Source: Nemertoderma westbladi
Taxonomy: Eukaryota > Xenacoelomorpha > Nemertodermatida > Nemertodermatidae
Assembly: GCA_032718475.1 (NCBI GenBank)
Contig: JAUCBJ010004933.1
Location: forward strand, 1 to 48,871
Reading direction: 5' to 3'
Length of the DNA: 48,871 nucleotides
In this document: piece by piece, positions 23,860-34,956 of the stretch
How the letters are laid out: each line of letters begins with the position of its first letter
Numbering within the stretch: the stretch's first letter is position 1
Translations under genes and position numbers: made by a program
The notes under the pieces: generated by a model
What the model was told of the DNA's origin: nothing
What the model saw: the letters and a program-made list of their open reading frames with translations, nothing else
The model's database searches: none

Positions 23860-24560
23860 ACCCTAGCGACCTCTTCTGGTCCATACCACACCGTATAACA
23901 ATCAAACTAACTAATCCCCCACTCAAAGTACCTACAGTAAGAATGAAGCCCGTTTATTTAATCATACCGTATCTTGGAACTATGTCAACACAAATTCAAC
24001 AACGACTTAAAATACTTTCTAGAATACTTCCACAAATCGAACTCAAATTAATATTTAGACCCACATCTCGACTGGCTAACTATTTACCTTTCAAAGACAG
24101 ATTTCCCTAAGCGATGAGACCTCTTACTTTATACCACTTTAAGTGCACCAGCTGTAACGCTGACTACATCCGGTAAATCCGAGCGCCAATTTAAAGTAAG
24201 AATCTCTGAGCACCTTGCGAAGTCTCCCCGAACAGGAAAGCCAACAGCCTCTCCTAGACACTACTCCATACGCGAACATGCACTCGAGTACGACCACCGA
24301 TTTAATTACCAAGATTTTAGTATCATAGGTACAGCCACAAATAATTACGATCTCCTAATTAAAGAAAGTCTACTAATACAGAAAAGAAGACCCTCACTAA
24401 ATATACAAGGCATTATCAATATTTGTTAATTTTGTTTACATTTGTCTTTATTTTAATTTAGGTTATTTTCTGTAATAATTATAATAATTAATTTGTACCT
24501 AGTTTTTTTTGGCTGAATATGTATATGATTGATTATATACGAAACGTTCCAGATCTAAAT
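23860..24560 (+). pseudogene. Penelope-like element fragment, C-terminal GIY-YIG region, broken
   Basis: Plus strand. The peptide VYLIIPYLGTMSTQIQQRLK, then LIFRPTSRLANYLPFKDRFP, then a FKCTSCNADYI segment and an EHL..S..G block, and finally ESLLIQKRRPSLN gives the order seen at the end of Penelope-like retroelement proteins (linker, then GIY-YIG endonuclease). The reading frame is broken by a TAA just after KDRFP (24109) and by one extra C in the YIG codons near 24172. The 3' flank carries ATACGAAACGTTCCAGATC, a wording often found just after such ORFs. The reverse transcriptase is absent (5' truncation at the satellite edge). Confidence 0.75.
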
Positions 24561-24692
24561 AATTATGTTTTTTCAAATCGCACTACTTGTTCTTTTCTGT
24601 TTTAAATTACGATATCCTCCTGAATTCACCATAACCTCAACTAAATTATTGATGTTATGTTCAGTTGTTTTCTTCTGTAATTTAATATTTAG

Positions 24693-24909
24693 GTGCGAAT
24701 CCGACCCACGGCGAACATTTGTTCCAGATATTACCGCCAATGGGCTCTGGTTTAGGTAAACTCGGCTCACTCATCCGATTCGGAGACAACATCCGACTGA
24801 ACACCGTGGCTGGTAGTGCGGTCGTTATGTCGCTGTACCACGGGGTAGAGACATCCAGAGCACTTAACGTCTTCTATTACGGAGAAATGCCGGAAATTAA
24901 GGGTGAAAA
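24693..24909 (+). CDS. Large extracellular-type gene, exon: second beta-trefoil/MIR-like repeat
   Basis: The acceptor is AATATTTAG; the first two bases (GT) complete the phase-1 codon left at 9265. The donor is AAAA|GTAGGT, phase 2. The peptide has GEHLFQILPPMGSGLGKLG, then SLIRFGDNIRLNT and VVMSLYHGVETSRALNVFYY. The pairing of RYGDFVNI (previous exon) with RFGDNIRL here suggests a beta-trefoil or MIR-like fold; this is inference from the motif only. A natural in-frame stop just past 24909 supports the donor choice. Confidence 0.75.
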
Positions 24910-25413
24910 GTAGGTCATCTAACTGCTGTACTAACTATAACAATTTACATTCGCTCCACAAGCCAATTGCCATACTTATTACATTACGAGTAACATTCGT
25001 CTTGTAACCTTCTTCTTTTATGGAAAATTATAATCGAATTGAGTGGGAAATAGTGAAAAATTTAACTTTCTTAGAAAATTACCTCAGTACACATCAGTGT
25101 TTCACAAAATGTTTTTTTATTCTGATTTGATCTCATCAAACTGCTATCATTGACCTGGTTGCTGGTTACAATAAATTAATTGTGATAGTATAGATTGTAT
25201 TCCGGTAGTAATGGAATGAAATCAACCTAATTCCTTCAATACTCAAAAGAATAAATTTTTTCCCTTGATTTATAATAAATATATATTTGAATCAAAATTT
25301 GTTGCAAAAATATCATTCCGGCTTAATAAACAAACAATCCTACCATATCAGTGACCGAGATATGCGAAAGTGATGCAGCCAGTGGGTTTAATCTTTACCT
25401 TTTCTTTCCACAG
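24910..25413 (+). other. Intron, nothing recognised
   Basis: AT-rich intron between two phase-matched exons, with donor GTAGGT and acceptor TTTCTTTCCACAG. No repeat or gene was noticed. Confidence 0.6.
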
Positions 25414-25539
25414 GATTCATTCTATGCAAAAAGTAATGTGTGTCCCAGAATATAAAACAAGTCTTTATACTTTGGCTATACAAACCGGAGATGATATTAA
25501 TGATATTACAGCAATGGGTCCACTTCTAGTAACATTCAG
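25414..25539 (+). CDS. Large extracellular-type gene, exon: start of PLAT-like domain
   Basis: A strong acceptor (TTTCTTTCCACAG) starts the exon with one base that completes a Lys codon from the previous exon. It ends TTCAG|GTAATT, phase 2. It encodes CVPEYKTSLYTLAIQTGDDI followed by GPLLVTF. The beta-strand pattern Y-x-L-x-I-x-T-G-D..GPLLVTF resembles the first strands of a PLAT/LH2 domain, a beta-sandwich common in lipases, lipoxygenases and extracellular proteins. The domain call spans three exons and is tentative. Confidence 0.75.
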
Positions 25540-25961
25540 GTAATTCTGATGAATTCATTAAAAAATAAAGCTGTTTTTAATAATTTCATAAGTTGTAGCT
25601 TGTATTGTATGACTTTGTAACATGTTACAGTACATGTTATTTAGAAGAGTGTTGTTGTGATGTGAACTACCGTAGACATGTAATTCAAATTAATAGAATA
25701 AATTATGTGTTTAAAACTTGAAATTAAATAAATATTTTTATTTTATTTTGAAATTCTCTGTACCCCATGCCGTATTACGAACTTTGGGATGGTGTTATTA
25801 TTTAGAGCTGAATACTAGTTTAATACTCTTTATTTCTTTATAACATAGTTATATTCTTATAAATTCATCAATTAATTAATTTATATAGTAAGAATATTGT
25901 CGAAATCGTTTGGTTATTTATAATAATTTCGGAAGGACTGTTTGTTTGTTTTTATACATAG
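25540..25961 (+). other. Intron, nothing recognised
   Basis: AT-rich intron with donor GTAATT and acceptor TTTTTATACATAG. No mobile element or RNA gene was seen. Confidence 0.6.
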
Positions 25962-26103
25962 AGGTAGTACTGGTGTGCATTCAATGAAACTGGATTGTTG
26001 TTACCTGGGTAATGATCACAGCACCAGATGTGTCTGGAATATGAAGATTTATGTTAACGTGGCAACACCTGAAATTGGGGACCTCACATCAGTTACATTT
26101 CAG
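25962..26103 (+). CDS. Large extracellular-type gene, exon: middle of PLAT-like domain
   Basis: The acceptor is TATACATAG; the first base completes an Arg codon and the exon ends TTTCAG|GTACGA in phase 0. It encodes GSTGVHSMKLDCCYLGNDHS, then WNMKIYVNVATPEIGDLTSV and TFQ. The PxIGDLxxVxF segment closely recalls the vGDLxxVxF motif of the lipase PLAT domain. Three Cys residues suggest an extracellular fold with disulphides. Confidence 0.8.
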
Positions 26104-26396
26104 GTACGATTAAAAAGATATAAGGTAAAGTTTAATAGTTAAAGACTCAATATGAGCTCACTTCAGCATTATGTCTGATAATTTGCTAAGTGTATTAATT
26201 GCGTGCTGATTCACACAGATTTTCCACCACAAGTTTTTACCACCATACCAGCGAGCAACTATACTACAAATGAACAATGGGTGGAGGTTTAGCAGCCCTA
26301 CATGCTTATTAGCTTATATTAATATTATTGTACTACGAAATCATTTTTCAGTTCATTTTAATTCTTAAAATAATTTACAGTGATGTTATGGTATTA
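26104..26396 (+). other. Intron segment upstream of LINE-A copy 3
   Basis: AT-rich intron sequence from donor GTACGA to the LINE-A leader; nothing recognised. Confidence 0.5.
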
Positions 26397-28875
26397 TTCA
26401 GGTCAGGTATTCTGGGTCACTGATTCAGAAAACTTTCCACTTCCATGCAGCATAAAGGAGGTGCCATCTGTGGCTGCATAGACCCTCGTGATAAGTGCAT
26501 TATCTGGTACTGTAACTAAGACTCCCTTCATTCTGGGATAGGACCCATATACTCGGCTGCATGGGTATATAGCCTTACCACTACCAGGCAGATGGTAATC
26601 CACCAATGGATGGGCAGGAGTAGAGCGCACTGGTCTCCAATTTGTGTGCACTCCACTGCGACATGCTCCTGGCAGCAGGGGTACAGGGCATGGCCCAGCA
26701 GCCAATTGTGCTGGGCCATGCCTAGACCCTCGGCAAAGAAATAGTGTGTAATGTGCTTCAGTGTAGGTATGGGTGATGGGCTCTATATCTGACTCAACTG
26801 CGACAACATCCCTGTGGAATGGCAAACCAGGGTGCGGTATTTTCTCCGAAAGCAGTCTCGGCAAAAAAGCAACCCCCACTATGGATTACATTAGTAATGC
26901 GGAGGTCCGGCCACTAGAGGCCAGTGGAATTACTGGAAAATGGCCTCACAGGCGTAAGTTATCTCCTGTCCGGCTGCCTGTCTTACCCTCTACTGGAGAG
27001 AGAGCAGCCAACAATTCTATGAGTTCCTTTCCTGATGACCTTTCTGGCACAAACCCTGGGTCACCAGGGATACCAGATTGCGAGGTGGAGATGGATTCTG
27101 AAGTTGGAGGTTACTCTCATGTTCCACCCCGATCAACCAAGCCATTGGTGAATCTGAGGCAAGTCACTAGACTAGCCTCAGTAAACACCCTATCACTCGG
27201 GTCTCCAATGCGACAAGGTGAGCTGACTGCCTTGGCAGATAAGCTTTCTCTTGGCGCAGTGGGTTTTCAAGAGCACCGAATGCAGACTGGACATACTGAT
27301 GAGGTTCTGATTAAGGACATGGGGGGGGGGGGGGGGGGGTGGCGACTTTCCCTCGCAGAACCATGCTTTCTCCAGCATGGTTCTGATTGTGTGCCATTAT
27401 CCAACTAGTGTTACCCAAGGAGAGGAGGTGGAAAATTTCTACCACAGTCTACAAGCAGCTACTGGTGGAATGGATCATCATGCATTCTTAACTTCCCTGG
27501 GAGACGTTAATGCTAGTCTGTATCAATTACCCACATCACCCTGGGTCTATATCGATAGTGTTAATCGATATACCGTCCATCTTCAGGATTAGAAATGGAT
27601 TGTTTTCGGCTGGAACCCAGTTCAAGAAGCGAACTGGAAAGAGATAGATTCATAGTGGAACCAGTGGTCACACGTCCCAGATAGACCAGATTCTGTTTCG
27701 TAGGAAATACAGGAGCTCTACACAAGACTGCAATGCATTTACACTTCGACCCTTTTCCAGCGATCACCGCCTTATTGTGGCCAAGTTAAGACTTAGTCTG
27801 CGTGCTAGCAGAACAACGAAATCTGCCTTGCCGCGGCATGACTGGTCCTTTCTCTTGCAACAGCCAAGTGTGAGATCCAGGTTCACACTACAGTTGAGAA
27901 ACAGGTATGAGGTTTTTGCCCCTGAGGCGGCAGATCATTTTGGCGCTTAGAAGAATAATTGAAGAGTTATCAAAAAAGAAAGACAGGCATCTGGCTGTTA
28001 TCTTTGTTGACTTCTTCAAGGCCTTTGATTTAGTCTCTCGCTCACGTTCGCCCATCATTATAAAGAGTACACTCAGAAACACTAGAGGGCGCCAAACGGC
28101 TCCTCTGCTCATTAGAACAGCGCGAAGCTTCCAGTATGTGTCTTTTTGTTAACTCCATGAAGTCGAAAATTTTGATAGTTAACTTTGTAAGTCCTCAGGA
28201 AATGTCTGATCGTATGAGCATAACCTCAAAGGGTGATGTGCTTCAGCATGTAGACGAGTTATCTGGGATCATCGATCCGGAAGTTCGGTGAGGACCTTCA
28301 AATACGTAAGGGAAATGTGTGAGCAGCCTTGAATGGGCTTTCCAGGATTTGGAAGTCATACTGAATACATCGGAAACTGTAGTGGTACGAGTACTCGGCT
28401 ATGGGAGCCAATGCTGAGCTCTTACTGCTGAGGACGCCAAATCTTTGGATGGCACTTTCACAAGAATGCTGCGCCGGGTTAATTGTGTCAAGTACAATGA
28501 ACACATCGCCAATCAGACTCTATACAACATTGGAGGTGTTCCATTAATCTCCCCTAGCTTGACACTTGATCGGAACCGCCAATGCTTCGCAGGACATTGC
28601 TTCCGCCGTGAAGACCAGCCAGTGCATAATCTTGTGCTTTGGTGGCCTCATGGAGTGAATAAGCATGGTGGACATCCCATGACTTTCTTAAGACGCGTCT
28701 TAAAGGACTCTGGCTTTGAAGATGCGGATGAACCAGCAAATGTCATGGGTGATAAGGAGTTGTGGCGGCGCAATTTTGTCGACAAGCCGGCACAGCATTC
28801 TTAATATATATGTAATATATATGCAATGCAGCTGCAAAGCAGTATGCCGATCGTAGTAGTAGTAGTAGTCGTAAT
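26397..28875 (+). mobile_element. LINE-A copy 3: full ends, internally deleted
   Basis: Plus strand, about 2.48 kb. It starts at the same leader word (GGTCAGGTATTCT) as copy 1 and ends in the same 3' tail (GTAGTAGTAGTAG, about 28853). Internal deletions remove most of the linker, the front of the reverse transcriptase and the catalytic DFADD region. It lies in the host gene intron 26104-29403, in the same direction as the gene. Ends intact with the middle missing is unusual for LINEs, which usually lose the 5' end. Confidence 0.88.
26773..28804 (+). pseudogene. LINE-A copy 3 coding remnants (endonuclease and RT fragments)
   Basis: The endonuclease N-terminal frame runs 26773-27408 (through LGAVGFQEHRMQTG) and is then derailed by an 18-19 bp G-run (about 27320-27338) and a deletion. 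A second endonuclease piece covers 27377-27592 and a fused RT piece 27907-28152 (EELSKKKDRHLAVIFVDFFK). The RT C-terminal frame runs 28445-28804, ending in DKPAQHS as in copies 1, 2 and 4. An inverted repeat AGAACCATGC / GCATGGTTCT sits at the deletion junction at 27358-27385. No functional protein is possible. Confidence 0.8.
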
Positions 28876-29403
28876 ATGTTATTACATAGATTATCATACA
28901 TAAATACAGTAGGTTCATGATCTGGTACCAGAGGTCCAGTGCTTATAGTGATCAAAAGTCACAATTTTTGTAACATTTTTGGATTAGTCACACTAAAGTA
29001 CAGAAGTAGGCCTAATTTTATTAATTGATTATATTGAGTTGATACTAGGATATAAATTGAGGTATAAATTGATAAGGCAGTGCGATATTTTCCAAAATCC
29101 GCTTCATTTAATGTATAAACAACCCCAAATTGTGGCAGGCTTTAAGAGGGCATGGGTTGAAAACTATGATAAAATATGGATCGTAAAAGCGAGTAAAAAG
29201 GGTAAATTTCCATATTGTTTTGGTGAGAAACATTATTACTGTACTTTGTTCAATATTGCTTTAATTCAGAACATTCTGCATACCACTAGCACAGTTGGCT
29301 AATGTTGAAGTTACACATTTATTGTTTTTGCACCATAAATTTAACCATCTAGTCTATCTAATCTGAACATTTACCAACCTGCCTTTACTTGTCCTTACCA
29401 TAG
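28876..29403 (+). other. Intron segment, nothing recognised
   Basis: AT-rich sequence between LINE-A copy 3 and the acceptor at 29403. An open frame at 29039-29302 shows no recognisable domain and is probably chance. Confidence 0.5.
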
Positions 29404-29581
29404 ATTGTCCCGGGCGTCACACATTTCAGGGACGATGGTTGGGGTTTCCGTATCAAAGTTCTCGATGCCAAACGGAATAAACTCATCACCTTCAAAGAAA
29501 GGGGCTGGTTGGACGACGTAAACACTGATCAGTCTAGAACAGTTACTTTCACTCAATTTATTGTTACAGACAATTATATCA
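29404..29581 (+). CDS. Large extracellular-type gene, exon: end of PLAT-like domain
   Basis: The acceptor is TTACCATAG in phase 0, matching the previous exon, and the donor is ATCA|GTAAGT in phase 1. It encodes IVPGVTHFRDDGWGFRIKVL and continues to FTQFIVTDNYI. The DGWGFRIKVLD stretch fits the last strands of a PLAT-type sandwich (xxPGWxLxxVxV). The following intron is 18 kb and is almost entirely nested transposons. Confidence 0.8.
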
Positions 29582-29838
29582 GTAAGTGAAGTATATTGGA
29601 GTTAGTAGTTGCTAATCAAGACCAAATATAACAGGTTGTAATAACATTCTTCACTCATTTTTGATTTTTGACTGGATTTGTATTTTTTTGTTTCTTTATA
29701 GCACTATTCTATCTCTATATGTCAGTACACAGTTATTATGGTTATTATCACAGTTATTATTAACAATGGTTTATGCAGATGACTCTCTCCTTCTCAGTAC
29801 TACCGCAACAGGTCTACGCGAAATGACGGAAGTACTAC

Positions 29839-31102
29839 TACTACTACTACTACTAGGATCGGCATGCTGCATTGCAGCTGCATTTTTAAGAATGCTGTGC
29901 CGGCTTGTCAACAAAATTGCACCGCCACAACTCCCTATCACCCATGACATTTGCTAGATCATCCGCATCTTTAAGGCCAGTGTCCTTTAAGATGCGTCTC
30001 AAGAAAGTCATGGGCTGTCCACCATGCTTATTCACTCCATGAGGCTGCCAAAGTACAAGATTATGCACTGGCTGGTCCTCACGGCGAAAGCAATGTCCTG
30101 CAAAGCGGAGGCGATTTTGTTCTAGTGTCAAGCTTGGGGGAACCAATGAGACACCTCCAATGTTATATAGTGTCTGGTTGGAGATGTGTGCATTGTACTT
30201 GACACAATGTACCCGGCGTAGCATTCTTGTGAATGTGCCATCCAGAGATTTGGTGTCCTCAAGCAGTTAGAGCCCAGCATGGACTCCCGTAGAGGAGTAC
30301 TGGAACTACTGCTGCTCTGAATAATCGGACCTTAAGTTTCCGATTAATTCTAGGTGACTTCCAAATCCTGGAAAGCCTATTCAAGGCTGCCCATGCCTTT
30401 CCCTTACGTATTCGAAGGTCCTCACCTGACTTCCGGATCCATGATCCCAGGTAACAGAAGTCGTCCACATGCTCAAGCATACCATCCTTTGAGCTTATGC
30501 TCATCCGATCAGAGACTTGCTGAGGACTTTCAAAGTTAACTGTCAGAATTTTTGTCTTTCTGGAGTTAATAAAAAGACCAACACTAGAAGCAGCATGTTC
30601 TAATGAGCTGAGGAGCCGCTGGGCTCCCTCTAATGATTCTGAGAGTACTCCTAAGTCATCAGCAAAGTCTAGATCAGTTAGGTACTTGGCAGGATTTCCT
30701 CGACTTCTGGAGCCAGTAGGTGGAGTTATCATCACCCCATCATCATTATGATGATCTAAGGACATGCGTAGAACATAGTCAACCACAATAATGAACAAGA
30801 ATGGTGCAAGTGTGTCTCCTTGGAGGACGCCCTATGACACTTCAAATGGTTCTGTGTCACCATCAACAGTAGACACAAATGTTGTCGAACCATCGTATAC
30901 TGATCTGATTGCTGCAATAATTTCATCAGGAATCCCATATAATGAAAGTATGCTGAACATACGTGAGCGAGAGACTGAATCAAAGGCCTTGAAGAAGTCA
31001 ACAAAGATAACAGCCAGATGCCTGTCTTTCTTTTTTGATAACTCTTCAATTATCCTTCTAAGTGCCAAAATGGGCTCCATGGTCCCGAAGTACTTATGTA
31101 GT
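29839..31102 (-). mobile_element. LINE-A copy 4: 5'-truncated, inserted in LINE-B
   Basis: Minus strand, with a (TAC)n tail from 29839 and body to about 31086. A filler of about 16 bp (31087-31102) follows, then the host frame resumes. The 13-bp word ACGGAAGTACTAC is present on both sides (29826-29838 and 31103-31115), a clear target-site duplication. The duplication falls just after the YADD motif of LINE-B. Confidence 0.9.
29886..31065 (-). pseudogene. LINE-A copy 4 reverse transcriptase remnant
   Basis: The open pieces are 31065 to about 30832 (RRIIEELSKKKDRHLAVIFV region), 30798-30259 (the catalytic DFADD) and 30224-29886 (C-terminal region ending DKPAQHS). One extra A near 30260, relative to copy 2, breaks the C-terminal frame, and a small change near 30832 breaks the frame before GDTLAPF. 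The endonuclease is absent. Confidence 0.8.
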
Positions 31103-31115
31103 ACGGAAGTACTAC

Positions 31116-31694
31116 ATAAAAAGGCCAACTCAGTCTCCCTATCAATCGAACACAGCAAAACAAAATGGATTTGGATTGGCAAACAATTCAGGAAAAGTAA
31201 AACACATGAACCATCTGTCATCAACATCAATGGAACCCCGATCACAAGAAGCTCCCACCTCACCTTTCTTGGATACAAACTGCATGGATCTATAACATCT
31301 AGTCAGATCCTCAATGAAACTATACAATCAATAGCGATTTTGTCCCAAACATTCCACTCTAAGGGATGGACTACACGTTGGCTTTGCAGTAAGACTGTCT
31401 TTAAGATTTGGTCAACAATGTCAGTCCCTGTAATCACTTATCAACTAAAAATGAACATTGGTGCTCTCAACGATACAGATCTCGGAAAACTGGACGCCTA
31501 CTACAGGAAAACTCTACGCGGTTTGCTCCATCTGGGATCCTACATTAGCAACACAACTCTCTACTGTTTATCTCGGTGCCTCCCTATCTCTACCGAGGCG
31601 TTCCGCCAGTGTCTTGGCAACTTGATGCGGGCTTTCAGTTGTCCAAATCCCACTCTGCAACTCGGATTCCGGTTGGCGTTACATGCAATGCCCA
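31116..31694 (+). pseudogene. LINE-B reverse transcriptase, thumb/C-terminal part
   Basis: The frame continues from the YADD piece across LINE-A copy 4. Peptide landmarks are EHSKTKWIWIG (the KTK motif after the YADD box), ININGTPITRSSHLTFLGYK (the LGY motif) and a long helical region ending LALHAMP, where the LTR element interrupts. On the far side (46087-46330) the C-terminal part is recognisable only after a one-base shift, so the gene was already decaying or was damaged. Confidence 0.7.
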
Positions 31695-32011
31695 TGTAAA
31701 GGCTTTTGCGGAATTGGCCGGTTATTTTCCCCGTAAAGTACTCTGTAGTTGGTTTAACAGGCATAAAAGGCCGTGTCCTTACTGTACTGGTGTTTTAGAG
31801 GACATAAAAGCCATTTCTTCTGTATGTGTACTTTAGCGGACATAATTAGCAATTCTATGACGCAATACGCCGGATCCTCTTGAAACAGTGTAGCTACCAT
31901 GACGACGGCTAACAGCTGAGCTGTACACGTGGAGCTTTTCTTTGTTCTCTGTTCCTTCTTTGTTCGGTCGACCAATCAGAGCGTTTTTTGCCTCTGCGTT
32001 GGAGATTGTAT

Positions 32012-32281
32012 ATGGAAACTCGTGGAGTTGAGTCAGTATGTGATTTTGTCCACAGCCTACAACACCGGCTTTGGAACCTCCGTGTTTCAGTCTTTAGCCC
32101 AACATTAGTAGGCTTAATTATAGAACGTATATCTGTTATCTTAACAATTCATATCAATCAAACCTCACTTAACGAACTAATCATATTGTCAACTACAAAC
32201 ACCGCATTTTTACTGCTATTTACTGTCGGTTATTCATTATATTTGTTGATGGAATATTATATTTGGAATACTGATAAATAA
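32012..32281 (+). CDS. Small hydrophobic ORF inside the LTR (uncertain)
   Basis: From ATG 32012 there is an open frame of about 89 codons, duplicated in the 3' LTR at 45226-45495. It contains a central hydrophobic segment (TAFLLLFTVGYSLYLLMEYY) that could span a membrane. There is no recognised family. It could be chance in AT-rich LTR DNA; being open in both LTRs is no independent support, because both LTRs are copied from one template. Confidence 0.25.
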   Translation: METRGVESVCDFVHSLQHRLWNLRVSVFSPTLVGLIIERISVILTIHINQTSLNELIILSTTNTAFLLLFTVGYSLYLLMEYYIWNTDK

Positions 32282-32843
32282 TCAGACACCCCAATCTTCT
32301 TGATATACTAAAGGTTAGAGAGACCGGTTACATATAACGATTGCGACTTACATTAAGTGGTTTGAAGTGAATCTAATGCTATTTCATAGGCCCTACATAT
32401 ATTGTCTGTTGTTCTCTTTATATGTGACTAAAATTAGTGAAGGTCGGCAGATTAGTGTGCAGCATTGTGCAGTATTGTGTATGATTGTGACTGATAACAA
32501 AGCATTTCCTAAAGAATGCGCCATATACGTGAATCTATAGCCATCCCGTTGTGTTTAGTTTAAGTCATAACTCTGTTTACATATTGAGAGCGCCACGTCC
32601 TAAAGGAACTGTTAATATTTCTCGAAAGTGAATAATATTTGTCAGAGATTATATATTACGATCAGTCGAATAATACAGTAGGCCTACCCCGCAATACGGT
32701 TAGGCTTCCGAATCCAGTCTCCCGGGTATATCCAGCGGGTGAATGATCGCGCATAGACTGGCTTCGGCTAATGTAGTGTATCAAATACTTGTCATAGGCT
32801 AAAGACGATCTATCATCTAAAAGACATCCCAATTTGGCAGGTT

Positions 32844-34925
32844 CCCAGCAAATACATATCCAGCGATTAGCACGCTAATAGCGGGATGTACCATCCTGCT
32901 AATATCCAGCTATTTTTATAAGATAATATCCGGATAATCGCCGTAAAAGTGGTCCCCGCTATAGCGGTGTTTTTAGCGGGATAATTATCCGGTTTTTAGC
33001 GGTTCCTTAGCGGCACTTTAGCGTGGATTTAGCGGCATTTGTAGCTGCCCAGGTTAAAAAAAGTTAGCTTTGTCCAATCACATAGCGTTCCTTGTGCATA
33101 CTCTGTGGATAGAGGAGGGGAGGGGGGGGGGGGGGTGGGGCTGGAGTGGTTAGCCTACCATACCTACCCTATGCCTACACCTACGGCCCTACACCTACAA
33201 TACTCTATACAAACTGAGATGTAATCGTTTGAGTATAATAAGAGAATATATAATGCATTAAGACTTAGGAGTATCCTATATAACTTTAAGCGATCATCAA
33301 AAAATATTAATTCGATTATTAAAATCTATATATTTGATCTTATTTACAATCATATTAGATAATTCATAATTATGAATTTATTAAAAATAATAAATTGTAA
33401 ACTGTTTCTAGTCGATTATTCGAAGACAAGAAACCATATATCTATCCAATAATTTCAGTTTTCTGCAAATTGAGGTAGTGTCGGGGGCGGGGGGTTGGGG
33501 TTGGTGGTTTATGTAAATGCAGTTTAATTTTTGACAGTTTAATATTTTTTTTTGTTCACTGCAAAAATGTACAAATGAAAATTTAAATACAGTACATATT
33601 GTCTGTACTACTGTATAACAACTGTAGGTACTGTAACCTGAGATACTGTAGGTACTGTATAAATTATTCCCTTAGATAATTACTAAATTTTTTCCTTTGA
33701 TTGAGTTTAAACTTCCCCCCCCCCCCCTCCCACCACCACCACCAGGTATATCTGCCCCATCATCATCATCTGCACAAACCGGTTCTTAGTGCATTATATT
33801 GAATGAGAGTTAATATTAAATATAAATTAATATCGATTGTATCCATCCGTGAATTTGTGTTTTGTTGTCATTAGATTATTTAAATTGTTGTTTTATCTTA
33901 TTCTACTGTATTACAGTATGTATCCGGGGCAATATCAAAAGTGTTATAATTGCGAAGTGCTTAATGTTGTTAGGATGTTGTAAATCATTTTAATTATCAA
34001 AAACGTCATTGGGATGGCTTTAATTATGGTAAACTTGTAAAAGTTCATAAAAATTAAAACATCGTGCCATGATCGTTCATATTTTAGGTACTGTACTGTA
34101 TTGTTGATATAAATAAATGGACGTAAAACTGAATGAAAAGTGAACGATCATTATTGAATGTGTTGGTTCATATTTAATTACGTTCAACTAGTGATTAAAA
34201 TTATTACATTATTTTAAAATTTCAAATTGGCTAATTGGGGTATTTCACTGGTAATGTCGGCATGTTGTACCTAGGGCCTACTGTAATCCAAACATTGTCT
34301 CATAGATTAGTAACCATATGTCAATGTTCAATATCTTTGGCGAATGTCTTCTGCTTCCTGGAGTATGTTTGTACATATGTTATGGAGGAATACTGTACAC
34401 ATGGCCTCATCCATCCAGAAAAGAGGGGGGGGGGGGGGGGGGGGGTGGAGTGGTTTCTGACGGCAGCCAAAATTCATATTTAGTCCTATCCATAATAATT
34501 TAACAATGAGACGAGATATTAATTCGCCGAGATGGGATTTGTTTTGTGTAAGTACAACTCCCCCCCCCCCCCCCCCCCCACGTCTCCACCCACCATCCCT
34601 TAGTCGCTAGAACACCGCTATTTACTTTTATATTTAGCGACTAAATTGGTGCTAAAATCCCGCTACTCTCAGCTAGTTTTAGCTTCTCTACTGCTAAATT
34701 GACGCTAAAACCCCGCGATCTATTAGGTCGATTTATTCATACGCTAAAGTGACGCTAAATCAAGGATTTTTTCCAGATATTTAGTGGATATTTTCTCCAG
34801 CGAATTGCCGGATACTATTATCCGGCTATTAGCTGGATATTAAAACGCTAAAAACCAAGCTAGCGGGGTTTAGCGGGGTTTAGCTGGATATTATCCGGAT
34901 ATTAGCCGGATGTGTCTTTGCTGGG
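32844..34925. mobile_element. Non-autonomous DNA transposon/foldback with CCCAGCAAA inverted ends
   Basis: The left end CCCAGCAAATACATATCCAG and the right end ..TGTGTCTTTGCTGGG are inverted repeats. The 3' LTR shows the empty site (GCAGGTTAAACTG), so the boundaries are exact and the duplicated target is TT. The outer 200-300 bp on each side are built of short words (TAGCGG, GCTAAA, TATCCGG) in opposite orientation, giving modular inverted ends. The interior holds homopolymer tracts (G about 33124, C about 33717, G about 34424, C about 34560) and no coding sequence. The two-base duplication and end sequence do not match a superfamily I can name safely. Confidence 0.88.
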
Positions 34926-34956
34926 TTAAACTGCTAAAGGTCTGAAAGCGCGAACA

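Larger units (their letters stand above)
31695..34956 (+). repeat. 5' LTR, interrupted by a DNA element
   Basis: LTR sequence is 31695-32843 and 34926-34956; the middle is the insertion at 32844-34925. A TATA-like CATAAAAGG lies near 31762. The inferred uninterrupted length equals the 1178-bp 3' LTR. Visible differences from the 3' LTR include C/T near 31811, C/T near 31910 and T/C near 32627. Confidence 0.93.

Noticed and set aside
30791-31699. A single 302-codon plus-strand ORF from 30791
   Set aside because: Its first third is the antisense of LINE-A copy 4; only the part after about 31116 is real LINE-B coding sequence. The fusion is a by-product of the insertion.
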